Shown: piece after piece, positions 52,254-62,589 of the stretch
Position numbering within the stretch: the first letter of the stretch is position 1
How the letters are laid out: every line of letters begins with the position of its first letter
Assembly: GCF_025751585.1 (NCBI RefSeq)
Contig: NZ_JAOWKX010000002.1
Location: forward strand, 279,662 to 343,661
DNA: 64,000 nt
Source: Fluctibacter corallii
GTDB taxonomy: Bacteria; Pseudomonadota; Gammaproteobacteria; Enterobacterales; Alteromonadaceae
Direction of reading: 5' to 3'
The notes under the pieces: generated by a model
The model's database searches: none
What the model was told of the DNA's origin: nothing
What the model saw: only the letters and a program-made list of their open reading frames with translations
Translations under genes and position numbers: made by a program

Positions 52254-53848
52254 GCTTGAGCAACACCTCAAAGTTAGTTTGTGGGATTTTCAGATCAATA
52301 AGTCTCTGTTTAATTGCGTTTATTTCTGGCGAACTTTATGCGGGGCAACCTAATGCTTGGCTAACGTATTTCGTCAATCTTGATATTGATGAGAACAACA
52401 AACCTCCGGTATTAGTCGATGAGAGATTTACTATTTTGGAAGACGAAACTCTGTCAGACATCAATGTTTTAGAAAATGACAGTGACCCCGACAATGATGC
52501 GCTTCGTATCGTGGCTGCTTATGCGAATGAATTTGGACAGGTTTCAATAAATACTAACCAAACACTAACCTTTACACCAGCAACAGATTTTTACGGTGAA
52601 GCAATTATTACTTATCATGTCTCTGATGGCGTAGGTCATGTTAAAAACGCCTACGCTAGGGTTACAGTGGAGCCTATCAATGATATACCTGAAGTTAACT
52701 TTGAGTATGAACAGCTTTACTCAGGAGGCCCTGAAAACGCAATTTCTTTAACTGTATTTGATGCTGAAAGCGATGCTACTCAGATTTATGATTTAGCCGT
52801 ATCTGAAGGGTCAGTGAGTATGATGTCAAATTCTTTAACGTACTTCGCGCCAGAGGATTTTGCTGGCGATGTAGTATTGTCGTTTTGGATAACTGATGGT
52901 ATCAATCCGCCGCAATTTATCGAAAGGCTTTTATCTATTCTTGAACATCCAGCACCTAAAATAATTGGGCAACAGCCAATTCGTTTCGATGAAGACGAAT
53001 GGATAGAGCTGACTCCATCCATGTTTACTATTAAAGACCCTGACTCGAGTCAATTTTATTTTAAACTTGATGACGGATTAGGTACGCTGTCTGAAACGCT
53101 ACGAGTCAAGCCTTACAAAGATGCTCATGGTGAGAGGGTTATATCTGTCGTTTTATCAGACGGTGAATATGAATCAGCGCCGTTTGATGCAAAAATTACT
53201 GTTAACTCAATCAATGATGCTCCAAGAGATCTTGCTCACATAAGGCTAGAAGTCGTTGAAGGAAGTCAATATCGGTTTAATTTTCAAGCCTTATACTTTG
53301 ATCCTGAAGCGCATCAATCACTCGAATTATTTCAGTCATTTAAATACGATATTTCTAAGAATCGGCAATTTCCTACGGATGATCCAGAAAGAACAAGACA
53401 TGGGACGTTGAAACCTCTGTCAAGAACATTAAAAAACGGTATTGTTTATCATTGGTATCTATACACGCCTGATCCAGGCTTTGTTGGATTAGATGTGTTT
53501 TTCTTTACTGTTGCTGACAATGAGGGCAAGCGTTCAACAGAGATTGGTGAAGTCGTATTGGCAGTCGAATCTAACCGCCCTCCTAGTTGGGAAAAATCAG
53601 TAGTGAGTATTGGTGAGCCAACATTTTTAAACGATGTGAACTCTTTGGCGACTTATTGTCATGCTGAGGGGTATCCTGAGTTTTCGATAGATTTAACATT
53701 AAATATGGTAAGGTTTTTCTCGCCCACACCCCAAGGAAAGCCCCTTAAAAAATGGGTTTGTAAGAATTGGATAGGGCAAGTTGTGCAACAATTTGAATCG
53801 CCACTTCTTGTTGAAAAAATACCTGGCCCACGTTTGAGGTATCAGTAA
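52247..53848 (+). CDS. secreted cadherin-like repeat protein
   Basis: The 533-residue protein has a signal segment (SISLCLIAFISGELYA) and two or three bacterial cadherin-like/Ig-like repeats. These show the DxDNDxL core (DSDPDNDALRIV), the YHVSDGVGHVKNAYARVTV strand, and linker motifs PINDIPEV and SINDAPRD. The last about 130 residues, with two cysteines near the end, are unlike the repeats. It starts with GTG and overlaps the preceding small gene, completing a four-gene secreted cassette. No transmembrane or sortase anchor is visible, so it may be secreted or bound to a partner. Confidence 0.7.
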   Translation: MVSLSNTSKLVCGIFRSISLCLIAFISGELYAGQPNAWLTYFVNLDIDENNKPPVLVDERFTILEDETLSDINVLENDSDPDNDALRIVAAYANEFGQVSINTNQTLTFTPATDFYGEAIITYHVSDGVGHVKNAYARVTVEPINDIPEVNFEYEQLYSGGPENAISLTVFDAESDATQIYDLAVSEGSVSMMSNSLTYFAPEDFAGDVVLSFWITDGINPPQFIERLLSILEHPAPKIIGQQPIRFDEDEWIELTPSMFTIKDPDSSQFYFKLDDGLGTLSETLRVKPYKDAHGERVISVVLSDGEYESAPFDAKITVNSINDAPRDLAHIRLEVVEGSQYRFNFQALYFDPEAHQSLELFQSFKYDISKNRQFPTDDPERTRHGTLKPLSRTLKNGIVYHWYLYTPDPGFVGLDVFFFTVADNEGKRSTEIGEVVLAVESNRPPSWEKSVVSIGEPTFLNDVNSLATYCHAEGYPEFSIDLTLNMVRFFSPTPQGKPLKKWVCKNWIGQVVQQFESPLLVEKIPGPRLRYQ

Positions 53849-53907
53849 CTAGCCTTGCTTTCTTTTTGGGAGATTCTAGTCTAGTTGCCAATGTGATATT
53901 TAGACAG

Positions 53908-54177
53908 CTATTCGATTTGTAGTATCAAGTCTGATTTTGCCTTGCAACAGCAAGGCAAAATTTCGTCGTCATCTATAAAGGCGAGGGGATCAACCGTATA
54001 TTCAACCTTACCTGAAATTAACTTGGTTCGGCATGCACCACAAAAACCTTCGCGGCAGTGATAGTGAATCTCTACGCCGTGGGCTTCTGCGTGTTCAAGT
54101 AAGGTTTTTTCTTGAGTGGCCTCAAACGTTTTGTGATCAATGACTTGGATCACAAAACGTTGATTGTCGGAAGACAT
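53908..54177 (-). CDS. yfaE: 2Fe-2S ferredoxin maintaining class I ribonucleotide reductase
   Basis: The 89-residue ferredoxin has plant-type cluster ligands: CREGFCGACRTKL near residue 40 and a fourth Cys in LPCCCKAK near 75. In E. coli YfaE reduces the diiron site of NrdB to maintain the tyrosyl radical, and is encoded after nrdB as here, with an 11-bp gap. Confidence 0.93.
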   Translation of the reverse strand: MSSDNQRFVIQVIDHKTFEATQEKTLLEHAEAHGVEIHYHCREGFCGACRTKLISGKVEYTVDPLAFIDDDEILPCCCKAKSDLILQIE

Positions 54178-54188
54178 GTAAAAGGAAA

Positions 54189-55319
54189 TTACAAATCGAA
54201 GTCGCCAAAATCACCAGCATTGACTTCTGAGTCAATTTGACCCACCAAGTACGAGCTAATTTCCGCTTCTTGAGGTGCAACCTGATAATTGTCAGAATTC
54301 AGATAGTTGTTCATCCACGGTAATGGGTTACTTGAAATGTCGAACGGTTTGCCCATACCAATCACTGACATACGCTGGTTAGCAATAAACTCGACATACT
54401 GACACAGAATGTCTTCGTTCAAGCCAATCATAGAGCCATGCTGAAACAAATAACGTGCCCACTGTTTTTCTTGTTCTACTGCACCTAAAAAGATTTGCTT
54501 CGCTTCTTCGTGGCACTCTTCGGCAATTTCTGCCATCTCAGGATCATCTTTACCTTTTTGCCACAGGTTCAAGATATGCTGAGTAGAGGTTAAGTGAACA
54601 TTTTCGTCACGAGCAATAAGACGAATGATCTTTGAATTACCTTCCATTAATTCACGCTCTGCGAAAGCAAATGTACAGGCAAAAGATACATAAAAGCGAA
54701 TCGCTTCAAGCGCATTGACTGAATTCATACAAAGGTACAGGCGTTTTTTAAGTTCGCGCATGGTAACGTTGTATTCAATGCCATCGACGGAATGTTTGCC
54801 TTCGCCTTGAGTTTGCCATAGCTGCGTGTAAAAGATGAGGTCATCGTAATACTTAGAAATATCACCTGCGCGCTTCTTGATTTCTTCGTTTACTACGATG
54901 TCTTCAAAAATTTCGCCTGGCTCTGTATATAGGTTACGCAAAATATGCGTGTAAGAGCGCGAGTGTATTGTTTCAAAAAACGACCAAGTTTCAATCCATG
55001 TCTCTAATTCTGGCAGTGACACAATAGGCAAAAATGCAATGTTTGGGCTTCTGCCTTGTACTGAATCGAGTAAGGTCTGATATTTCAGGTTTGAAATGAA
55101 GATATGCTTTTCAGAGTCGCTTAGCTTTTGGAAGTCCATGCGATCTTTACTAACGTCAACTTCCTCCGGACGCCAGAAAAAACTGATTTGCTTTTCGATT
55201 AACTTCTCAAAAATTTCATGTTTTTGCTGGTCGTAGCGTGCAACGTTAACGGGATTCCCGAAAAACATCGGCTCAGCAAGAGGATTAGTCGTTTGTTGAT
55301 TAAACGTTGTATATTTCAT
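54189..55319 (-). CDS. nrdB: ribonucleoside-diphosphate reductase beta subunit
   Basis: This class Ia subunit houses the diiron-tyrosyl radical. The 376-residue protein shows the ligand/radical segment [13 protein letters not shown] (Glu, His and radical Tyr) near residue 107, the second iron-ligand helix near [11 protein letters not shown], and [11 protein letters not shown] near 232. Its C-terminus [10 protein letters not shown] is the tail that docks on NrdA. It is the second gene of nrdA-nrdB-yfaE. Confidence 0.97.
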   Translation of the reverse strand: MKYTTFNQQTTNPLAEPMFFGNPVNVARYDQQKHEIFEKLIEKQISFFWRPEEVDVSKDRMDFQKLSDSEKHIFISNLKYQTLLDSVQGRSPNIAFLPIVSLPELETWIETWSFFETIHSRSYTHILRNLYTEPGEIFEDIVVNEEIKKRAGDISKYYDDLIFYTQLWQTQGEGKHSVDGIEYNVTMRELKKRLYLCMNSVNALEAIRFYVSFACTFAFAERELMEGNSKIIRLIARDENVHLTSTQHILNLWQKGKDDPEMAEIAEECHEEAKQIFLGAVEQEKQWARYLFQHGSMIGLNEDILCQYVEFIANQRMSVIGMGKPFDISSNPLPWMNNYLNSDNYQVAPQEAEISSYLVGQIDSEVNAGDFGDFDL

Positions 55320-55342
55320 GTCGACTTCTTATCAATCAATTA

Positions 55343-55362
55343 CCCCCACATCGAGGTGGGGG
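55343..55362 (-). other. hairpin in the nrdA-nrdB intergenic gap
   Basis: CCCCCAC and GTGGGGG pair around a 6-nt loop inside the 53-bp gap between nrdA and nrdB. It has no U-tract. It may slow decay or partly terminate, tuning subunit ratio. Confidence 0.45.
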
Positions 55363-55372
55363 ATAATGCTAA

Positions 55373-57691
55373 TTAAATTTTACACGCGCCGCCTTCGCAG
55401 CCATCATCTTCTACTTCAACCGCTGTCTGAGCGTGTGGTTGAGATTGTGTTGCCTGTTCTTGTTGACTTGTATCAGCCGCGCCATCACGGGTATTGTGAT
55501 AGTACATGGTTTTGACACCGAGCTTATATGCAGTCAATAAATCTTTGAGCAACAACTTCATAGGCACTTTATTGCCTTCGTATTTACTCGGATCATAGCT
55601 GGTATTAGCCGAAATGGTTTGGTCAATAAATTTCTGCATAATAGCCACTAACTGAAGATAGCCATCATTTGACGGAATATCCCACAGTAGTTCGTATTTT
55701 TCTTTCAGGGTGTCGTATTCAGGTACAACTTGCTTTAACACACCGTCTTTACTTGCCTTAACACTAATATGACCACGTGGCGGCTCAATGCCATTCGTCG
55801 CATTAGAAATCTGAGACGATGTTTCAGATGGCATAAGCGCTGATAGGGTGCTATTACGTAAACCGTGATCAACGATCTCTTTACGCAGGCTTTCCCAGTC
55901 ATAGTGAAGAGGTTCGTTACAGACCTGATCTAAATCTTTTTTGTACGTATCGATAGGCAGGATGCCCTGCGAGTAAGTAGTTTCATTAAATTTAGGGCAA
56001 GCGCCTTTTTCTTTTGCAAGATTGTTCGATGCTTTCAGCAAGTAGTATTGCATGGCTTCAAACGTTCTGTGAACAAGGCCGTTTGCACTGTGGTCAGAGT
56101 ATTTCACTCCATTCTTAGCAAGGTAATAGGCAAAATTAATCACACCAATACCTAGTGTACGGCGTCCCATGGTGGCGTTGTAAGCGGCAGGCACGGGGTA
56201 GTCTTGATAATCTAATAGGCTATCTAGTGCACGTACTGCTAAATCAGATAACTCATCTAACTCGTCAAGGTTCTTTATTGCTCCTAGGTTAAATGCCGAC
56301 AGGGTACACAGCGCAATTTCACCGTTCTCGTCATTTACGTGTTGAAGCGGTTTCGTTGGAAGCGCAATTTCAAGGCACAAGTTACTTTGACGTACTGGCG
56401 CTACTTCCGCATTAAACGGGCTATGGGTATTACAATGGTCAACGTTTTGCAGATAAATTCGACCTGTGCTTGCGCGCTCTTGCATGAATAAGCTAAATAG
56501 CTCAATTGCCTTGATGGTGCGCTTTTCGATGCTGTCGTCTTGTTCATATTTGACGTACAGCTTCTCGAATTCCTCTTGATTAGAGAAGAAAGCATCGTAG
56601 AGTCCTGGCACATCAGATGGGCTAAATAATGTAATGTGCTGATCTTTAATTAAACGCTGATACATCAGCTTATTGAACTGCACACCATAGTCGAGATGAC
56701 GAACACGATTTTCTTCTACGCCGCGGTTGTTTTTCAACACAAGCAGAGATTCAACTTCCCGGTGCCAAAGAGGGTAAAACAGGGTTGCTGCACCACCACG
56801 TACGCCGCCTTGAGAGCAACTTTTCACTGCAGTTTGGAAATACTTGTAGAACGGAATACACCCAGTATGGAATGCTTCACCGCCACGGATTGGGCTACCT
56901 AAAGCACGGATGCGTCCGGCATTCACACCAATACCTGCGCGTTGGCTTACGTATTTCACAATGGCACTGGCTGTCGCGTTGATAGAGTCAAGGCTGTCGT
57001 CAGTTTCTATGAGTACGCATGAGCTAAATTGACGCGTTGGTGTTCTTACCCCTGCCATAATAGGTGTAGGCAGTGAAATTTTAAACTTAGAGGCAGCGTC
57101 ATAGAAGCGCTTTATATAATCTAGACGTGTCTCTTTCGGGTATTTGGCGAACAAGCAAGCGGCCACTAAGATGTACAAGAACTGTGCGCTTTCGTAGATG
57201 TCACCGGTTACTCGGTTTTGAACCAGATACTTCCCTTCAAGTTGTTTAACCGCGGCGTAGCTGAACGTCATATCACGCCAGTGATCAATGTATTCATCTA
57301 GCTCGGCAAATTCTTCTTTTGTGTAATCATCAAGAAGGTGAGCATCGTACTTATTGCGCTCAACCATATCGACTACATGGTCATACAATTCGGGCGGCTC
57401 AAATTGACCGTAGGCTTTTTTACGTAGGTGGAATATTGCCAAACGTGCAGCTAAGTATTGGTAGTCTGGTGACTCTGTTGAAATAAGATCCGCCGCTGAC
57501 TTGATTAGCGTTTCATGAATATCTTCAGTTTTTATTCCGTCATAAAATTGCAGGTGAGCTTTTATCTCAACCTGAGATACAGATACGTTATTAAGGCCTT
57601 CCGCTGCCCATGTAATGACTTTATGGATTTTATCAAGATCAATGGATTCACGTTCTCCATTGCGTTTTGTCACGAAAAGATTGTTATTCAT
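55373..57691 (-). CDS. nrdA: ribonucleoside-diphosphate reductase alpha subunit
   Basis: This class Ia subunit reduces ribonucleoside diphosphates. The product (about 772 residues, start at 57691) has the N-terminal ATP cone (NNNLFVTKRNGERESIDLD) for allosteric control, the active-site cysteines in FSSCVLIE, NLCLEIALP and ALCTLSAFNL, and the C-terminal redox tail ending CEGGACKI. The start was chosen to match E. coli NrdA; the open frame adds 14 codons upstream. NrdR boxes lie about 340 bp upstream. Confidence 0.97.
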   Translation of the reverse strand: MNNNLFVTKRNGERESIDLDKIHKVITWAAEGLNNVSVSQVEIKAHLQFYDGIKTEDIHETLIKSAADLISTESPDYQYLAARLAIFHLRKKAYGQFEPPELYDHVVDMVERNKYDAHLLDDYTKEEFAELDEYIDHWRDMTFSYAAVKQLEGKYLVQNRVTGDIYESAQFLYILVAACLFAKYPKETRLDYIKRFYDAASKFKISLPTPIMAGVRTPTRQFSSCVLIETDDSLDSINATASAIVKYVSQRAGIGVNAGRIRALGSPIRGGEAFHTGCIPFYKYFQTAVKSCSQGGVRGGAATLFYPLWHREVESLLVLKNNRGVEENRVRHLDYGVQFNKLMYQRLIKDQHITLFSPSDVPGLYDAFFSNQEEFEKLYVKYEQDDSIEKRTIKAIELFSLFMQERASTGRIYLQNVDHCNTHSPFNAEVAPVRQSNLCLEIALPTKPLQHVNDENGEIALCTLSAFNLGAIKNLDELDELSDLAVRALDSLLDYQDYPVPAAYNATMGRRTLGIGVINFAYYLAKNGVKYSDHSANGLVHRTFEAMQYYLLKASNNLAKEKGACPKFNETTYSQGILPIDTYKKDLDQVCNEPLHYDWESLRKEIVDHGLRNSTLSALMPSETSSQISNATNGIEPPRGHISVKASKDGVLKQVVPEYDTLKEKYELLWDIPSNDGYLQLVAIMQKFIDQTISANTSYDPSKYEGNKVPMKLLLKDLLTAYKLGVKTMYYHNTRDGAADTSQQEQATQSQPHAQTAVEVEDDGCEGGACKI

Positions 57692-58030
57692 GCAGGTAGC
57701 CGTCAATTTGTTAAGCGCAAAATTGCGCCCCATCCAAGAGGGTGGGCGCGAGTATTAAATAGTTATTTGTGCAACATCGGATCATATTTTGTTCGTATTT
57801 TTACGTTAGGGATCCCATGCGTTGCTAAACACAAGATAGTGGGGTTTTAGTGCTAATGCAACCCAAGGTCTGGTGCTTTTCTAAGCGATCGATTCAGGCC
57901 TGTTTGACCAGTTAGTGGAGACTCACCTAAAAGGACCAATGCGTCCGAAAGTAAATGGATTTCAAGATAAATTGTCAGGTTTTTTTTCTCTTTAAAACTT
58001 TTTGTTTTAATAACCAAGAAAATGGATCTA

Positions 58031-58046
58031 TACGCTTATGTAGTGT
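58031..58046. promoter_or_regulatory. NrdR box, distal partner (weak left half)
   Basis: TACGCTTATGTAGTGT matches the right half of the NrdR consensus. Its centre is 32 bp, about three helical turns, from the stronger box at 58063-58078, the spacing typical of paired NrdR sites. Confidence 0.5.
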
Positions 58047-58062
58047 TAAAGAATGCTCAATA

Positions 58063-58078
58063 ACACTACATATAGTGT
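58063..58078. promoter_or_regulatory. NrdR box upstream of nrdA
   Basis: ACACTACATATAGTGT fits the NrdR consensus (ACACWATATATWGTGT) with one mismatch and is nearly palindromic. NrdR represses ribonucleotide reductase operons when dATP is abundant. It is the last sequence before the gph stop. Confidence 0.75.
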
Positions 58079-58085
58079 ATGAATG

Positions 58086-58751
58086 TTAACGGATAATTAA
58101 TAACTCGATCAGTGACGCTACAGTTGGAACGATATGATTCGCTTCCCAGTCATTGATGTTGTCTTCGTCGCGAATGTATCCATATTGAGCAAGCACACTG
58201 ATCATGCCTGCAGCATTGGCTGCTTGGATATCTCGCTCAGCATCACCAACGTAGTAGATCTTGTCTGCGGGCAAGCGGATCGTTTCTCCGGCATGAATGA
58301 GGGGCAAAGGATGCGGCTTTCTTTCATCTAACGTATCGCCAGAAATCACGACTTTGCAGTTTGTAAACGCCTCAAAGTGAGGAAGTAACGCATCGGTTAA
58401 CCAGCCTGGTTTATTTGTTACGATTCCCCAAGGAACATTTCGCTCATCTAGGGCCCGAATTAACCGATCAATACCATCAAACATGCGCGTATCGACACAC
58501 AGGTGATCGTTGTAGTACGTGAGGAACTGCTCTCTCAGCGTGTTAGGGTCGTAATCATCTAGTAACTCCTTAAAGCCTAGCTTCAGGAGTCCTGCCGCAC
58601 CGTGCGAGGCCACATTACGATAATCCTCGTAAGCCAAAGTGGGCAGAGAGTGAATTGCCAACACATGATTGAGTGCAGCACCTAAGTCTGGCGCGGTATC
58701 GAGCAATGTGCCATCTAAATCAAACAGTACGCCAAATGGGTTCTGATTCAT
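58086..58751 (-). CDS. gph: phosphoglycolate phosphatase
   Basis: The 221-residue HAD-superfamily protein has motif I FDLDGTLLDTAPDL near residue 9, motif II in GIVTNKPGWLT near 112, the Lys motif in DERKPHPLPL near 150, and YVGDAERDIQAA near 172. It removes 2-phosphoglycolate formed during repair of damaged DNA ends. The ATG at 58751 has AGGAAG just upstream; an ATG nine codons earlier overlaps ubiG. It follows ubiG on the same strand. Confidence 0.92.
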   Translation of the reverse strand: MNQNPFGVLFDLDGTLLDTAPDLGAALNHVLAIHSLPTLAYEDYRNVASHGAAGLLKLGFKELLDDYDPNTLREQFLTYYNDHLCVDTRMFDGIDRLIRALDERNVPWGIVTNKPGWLTDALLPHFEAFTNCKVVISGDTLDERKPHPLPLIHAGETIRLPADKIYYVGDAERDIQAANAAGMISVLAQYGYIRDEDNINDWEANHIVPTVASLIELLIIR

Positions 58752-58759
58752 GTTACTTC

Positions 58760-59488
58760 CTATAATTTTTGTGTGCACACGATATAGTTTACGTCGACAT
58801 TGCGATCTGACAGCACATACTGTCCAGACAACGGATTTAGGTGCAATCCGGTCATTTTACGTGCTTTTAAGTCGTGACTATCAGCCCATGAAAGGAGTTC
58901 AGATGGCTTAATGAATTTGTCGTGTTGATGGGTTCCTTTTGGAACTAAGCCCAACACATTTTCTGCTGCAACAATGGCGAGTAAATAAGATTTGATGTTG
59001 CGATTTAATGTTGAGAAAAAGACGAAGCCGCCAGGTTTTACCATTTCGCTGCATGCCTTAACAACAGATGCGGGGTCGGGCACATGCTCTAGCATTTCTA
59101 AACAGGTGACAACGTCAAACTGCTCGCGATGTGATTGTGCAAAGGCTTCGGCCGTAGTTTGTTGATAATCGACACGAATTTGAGTTTCTAATCCATGAAG
59201 TTTGGCTACTTCAAGCGAATCGGCAGCCATGTCGATGCCTGTGACATCTGCACCTTGTCGCGCCATCGCTTCAGACAAAATACCGCCACCACAGCCTACA
59301 TCAACGATTTTCTTGCCAAACAATCCATCACAGTGTTGTGCAATGAAATCAACGCGTAACGGGTTAATATCATGTAATGGCTTGAATTCTCCAGCTAAAT
59401 CCCACCAACGGGAAGCGAGTTGTGAAAATTTCTCTATTTCGGCGTTATCTACGTTGTGTAGGGTAGTCATTTTGATACTCATATTCAT
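58760..59488 (-). CDS. ubiG: ubiquinone biosynthesis O-methyltransferase
   Basis: UbiG performs both O-methylations of ubiquinone synthesis. The 242-residue protein has [20 protein letters not shown] near residue 25, the SAM motif [15 protein letters not shown] near 60, and [11 protein letters not shown] near 130, then VFFSTLNRN. Starts at residues 1, 3 or 7 are all possible; the first was kept. It is divergent from gyrA, with about 270 bp between the two genes, in the common ubiG/gyrA arrangement. Confidence 0.95.
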   Translation of the reverse strand: MNMSIKMTTLHNVDNAEIEKFSQLASRWWDLAGEFKPLHDINPLRVDFIAQHCDGLFGKKIVDVGCGGGILSEAMARQGADVTGIDMAADSLEVAKLHGLETQIRVDYQQTTAEAFAQSHREQFDVVTCLEMLEHVPDPASVVKACSEMVKPGGFVFFSTLNRNIKSYLLAIVAAENVLGLVPKGTHQHDKFIKPSELLSWADSHDLKARKMTGLHLNPLSGQYVLSDRNVDVNYIVCTQKL

Positions 59489-59760
59489 CTTGGCTGCGGA
59501 ATTATAGTCATGTTAACTGACTAATTTATAGTTGTGTTCATCAAAAGCAGTTTGTTTGCACATTATATGACCTGATCACGGCTATTTATTTTGGAAATCT
59601 GGTGTTAGAATCGTGAGTCCAAATTGTCTAACCCAAATATAAAGATGGGTGTGTTGGTATTCTGCATAGAGGCGTTTCGCTTTTTGATCGAGCGCTACGT
59701 GTTAAAAATTCAACAACGGACATCCACTTTAATAATAAAGAGTAGGGACCAGGCTGTAAT

Positions 59761-62463
59761 ATGACAGATCACGCCAAAGAAATACTCCCCATTAATATTG
59801 AGGAGGAGTTAAAGAACTCTTACCTTGATTATGCAATGAGTGTCATTGTGGGTCGTGCTTTACCAGATGTAAGGGACGGCCTTAAACCAGTACACAGACG
59901 TGTATTGTTTGCAATGAATGAGTTGAAAAACGACTTCAATAAGCCATACAAAAAGTCTGCGCGTGTTGTGGGTGACGTAATCGGTAAATATCACCCCCAC
60001 GGTGACTCAGCTGTGTACGACACCATTGTACGTTTAGCGCAGCCATTTTCTCTTCGCTATATGCTGGTTGATGGTCAGGGTAACTTCGGTTCAGTAGACG
60101 GTGATTCGGCTGCCGCGATGCGTTATACCGAAGTAAGAATGGCGAAAATTGCCCATGAATTACTGGCCGATCTAGACAAAGAAACGGTTGATTTTGTACC
60201 TAACTACGACGGTACAGAGCACATTCCAGAAGTGCTGCCAACAAAAGTACCTAATCTATTGGTTAACGGTTCGTCAGGTATTGCAGTTGGTATGGCCACG
60301 AATATACCGCCGCACAACCTGACAGAGGTGATTAACGGGTGTATTCGTTTAATTGAAAACCCAGACGCGCCACTTGAAGAGCTGATGGAGCTGATTCCCG
60401 GCCCAGATTTTCCTACTGCAGCATTAATAAGTGGTCGTAAAGGTATAGAAGATGCCTATCGTACAGGGCGCGGTAAAATATACCTGCGTGCGCGTGCAGA
60501 AATTGAAACTGAAGATAATGGTAAAGAAACCATTATCGTGCATGAAATTCCGTATCAGGTGAATAAAGCGCGCTTAATCGAAAAGATCGCTGAACTGGTA
60601 AAAGAGAAAAAGATTGAAGGCGTTTCTGCGTTACGTGATGAGTCTGATAAAGACGGTATGCGTATCGTTATTGAGGTAAAACGTAACGAATCGGCTGAAG
60701 TGTTGCTGAATCATTTGTATTCACAAACACAGCTGCAAACGGTATTTGGTATCAATATGGTTGCGCTGGATAACGGCCAACCTAAAGTGTTTACTTTAAA
60801 AGAAACACTGGAAGCCTTTATTCTTCACCGCCGAGAAGTCGTCACACGACGCACGGTGTTCGAGCTTCGCAAAGCCCGTGATCGAGCCCACATATTGGAA
60901 GGCCTAGCGATTGCGTTGGCCAATATTGATCCTGTTATTGAGCTAATTAAAGCGTCTCCTAGCCCGTCTGAAGCCAAAGTTGCTCTAACCGCGCAAGGTT
61001 GGAATCTGGGTGACGTAGCAGATATGCTTGAGCGTGCAGGAGATGATGCTGCACGTCCAGAGTGGCTAGAGCCACAGTACGGTATTCGTGATGGAAAGTA
61101 CTACCTTACGGAACAACAAGCACAAGCTATCCTTGATCTCCGTTTACATAAATTAACGGGGCTTGAACACGAGAAGATTCTGGGTGAATACAAAGAATTG
61201 CTCGAAGTTATTGCTGAGTTGTTACATATTCTTGGTAGTTCTGAGCGCTTGATGGAAGTGATTCGTGAAGAGCTTGAAAAAATCCGTGAAGAATTTGGTG
61301 ACGAGCGCCGTACAGAAATTACGGCTGCAAGCCACGATATTGATATCGAAGATTTGATTGAGCAAGAAGACGTTGTGGTGACGTTGTCGCGTGAAGGTTA
61401 TGTTAAGTATCAAAAACTGACAGATTATGAAGCGCAACGCCGTGGCGGAAAAGGTAAGTCAGCAACGAAGATGAAAGATGAAGATTTCATCGAAAAACTG
61501 TTGGTGGCCAACACTCACGATCATATTCTGTGCTTCTCAACCCGTGGTCGATTATATTGGTTGAAAACCTATCAATTACCATTTGCTAGCAGAAATGCTC
61601 GCGGCAGACCTATCGTAAATATTTTGCCACTTGAAGACAACGAACGTATTACCGCCATTCTTCCTATTAAGGAATTTGAAGACGACAAATACGTACTAAT
61701 GGCAACCGCAAATGGTACGGTTAAGAAAACGGCATTGTCTCAGTACTCTCGTCCGCGCTCGAACGGTATTATTGCCGTGAACTTAAACGACGGTGACGAG
61801 CTGATTGGTGTGGCTATCACTCACGGTGAAAGCGACATTATGTTGTTCTCAGATGAAGGTAAAGTCGTACGCTTTAACGAGAAAGCACGTGATGCTGAAA
61901 CTGGCGAAGTGAAGCGCGACCCTGAAACTGGAGAAGAGATTCTCGCGTTGCGCCCTATGGGACGTACGGCAACGGGTGTAAGAGGAATTAAACTCCAAGA
62001 TGGTCAACGAGTGGTCTCACTTATTGTGCCCAATGGTGATGGTGCTATCTTAACGGCGACTGAAAACGGTTTTGGTAAGCGAACGCCTCTAGAGGACTAT
62101 CCAGCCAAGAGCCGTGCGACGCAAGGTGTTGTGTCTATTAAGGTTTCAGAGCGAAACGGTAAAGTCGTAGGCGCTGTACAAGTTGATGAGAATGATGAAA
62201 TCATGCTTATCAGTGATCAAGGAACCTTGGTAAGAACACGCGTTGGTGAAGTGTCTGTTGTCGGACGTAACACGCAGGGTGTAAGACTGATTAGAACCGT
62301 TGAAGGCGAGCATGTTGTTGGCCTTCAACGAATCGAAGAAGTTGAAAGCGTAAATCTAGATGATAGCGACGTGTCTGAAGATTCAGACGTGGGAGCGCAA
62401 GAAGCAAATGCAAGTGTTGAGGCCGCAGATGCGACTTCTAACACAGACGACACGGCAGAGTAA
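59761..62463 (+). CDS. gyrA: DNA gyrase subunit A
   Basis: GyrA is the breakage-reunion subunit of gyrase. The 900-residue protein has [18 protein letters not shown] near residue 32 and the quinolone-resistance region [11 protein letters not shown] with Ser83 and Asp87 (the sensitive-type residues). The catalytic Tyr lies in [10 protein letters not shown] near 122. The C-terminal six-bladed pinwheel has a GyrA-box in QRRGGKGKS near 560, and an acidic tail (residues about 860-900). A strong terminator follows. Confidence 0.98.
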   Translation: MTDHAKEILPINIEEELKNSYLDYAMSVIVGRALPDVRDGLKPVHRRVLFAMNELKNDFNKPYKKSARVVGDVIGKYHPHGDSAVYDTIVRLAQPFSLRYMLVDGQGNFGSVDGDSAAAMRYTEVRMAKIAHELLADLDKETVDFVPNYDGTEHIPEVLPTKVPNLLVNGSSGIAVGMATNIPPHNLTEVINGCIRLIENPDAPLEELMELIPGPDFPTAALISGRKGIEDAYRTGRGKIYLRARAEIETEDNGKETIIVHEIPYQVNKARLIEKIAELVKEKKIEGVSALRDESDKDGMRIVIEVKRNESAEVLLNHLYSQTQLQTVFGINMVALDNGQPKVFTLKETLEAFILHRREVVTRRTVFELRKARDRAHILEGLAIALANIDPVIELIKASPSPSEAKVALTAQGWNLGDVADMLERAGDDAARPEWLEPQYGIRDGKYYLTEQQAQAILDLRLHKLTGLEHEKILGEYKELLEVIAELLHILGSSERLMEVIREELEKIREEFGDERRTEITAASHDIDIEDLIEQEDVVVTLSREGYVKYQKLTDYEAQRRGGKGKSATKMKDEDFIEKLLVANTHDHILCFSTRGRLYWLKTYQLPFASRNARGRPIVNILPLEDNERITAILPIKEFEDDKYVLMATANGTVKKTALSQYSRPRSNGIIAVNLNDGDELIGVAITHGESDIMLFSDEGKVVRFNEKARDAETGEVKRDPETGEEILALRPMGRTATGVRGIKLQDGQRVVSLIVPNGDGAILTATENGFGKRTPLEDYPAKSRATQGVVSIKVSERNGKVVGAVQVDENDEIMLISDQGTLVRTRVGEVSVVGRNTQGVRLIRTVEGEHVVGLQRIEEVESVNLDDSDVSEDSDVGAQEANASVEAADATSNTDDTAE

Positions 62464-62529
62464 CGTAGTAAGTTAACGCTAAGGCGAATACAACTTTTCA
62501 TTACTTCGCACGTAAGTTCGCGATTATGC

Positions 62530-62566
62530 AAGCGGCCCGATATCTCGTCGGAGCCGCTTTTTTATT
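62530..62566 (+). terminator. rho-independent terminator after gyrA
   Basis: AAGCGGC and GCCGCTT form the outer stem and CCGA/TCGG extends it inward with a bulge. TTTTTTATTTTTT follows. It separates gyrA from serC. Confidence 0.88.
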
Positions 62567-62589
62567 TTTTAAGGGATGGCAAAACGTCA

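Larger units (their letters stand above)
57692..58085. other. nrdA leader and control region
   Basis: A gene-free stretch of about 390 bp between gph and nrdA. It contains NrdR boxes near its right end. The promoter that they would overlap predicts a 5' leader of roughly 300 nt for nrdA. No known riboswitch is recognised in it. Confidence 0.45.

Noticed and set aside
59761..62463. Quinolone-resistance substitutions in GyrA
   Set aside because: Positions 83 and 87 are Ser and Asp, the sensitive-type residues.
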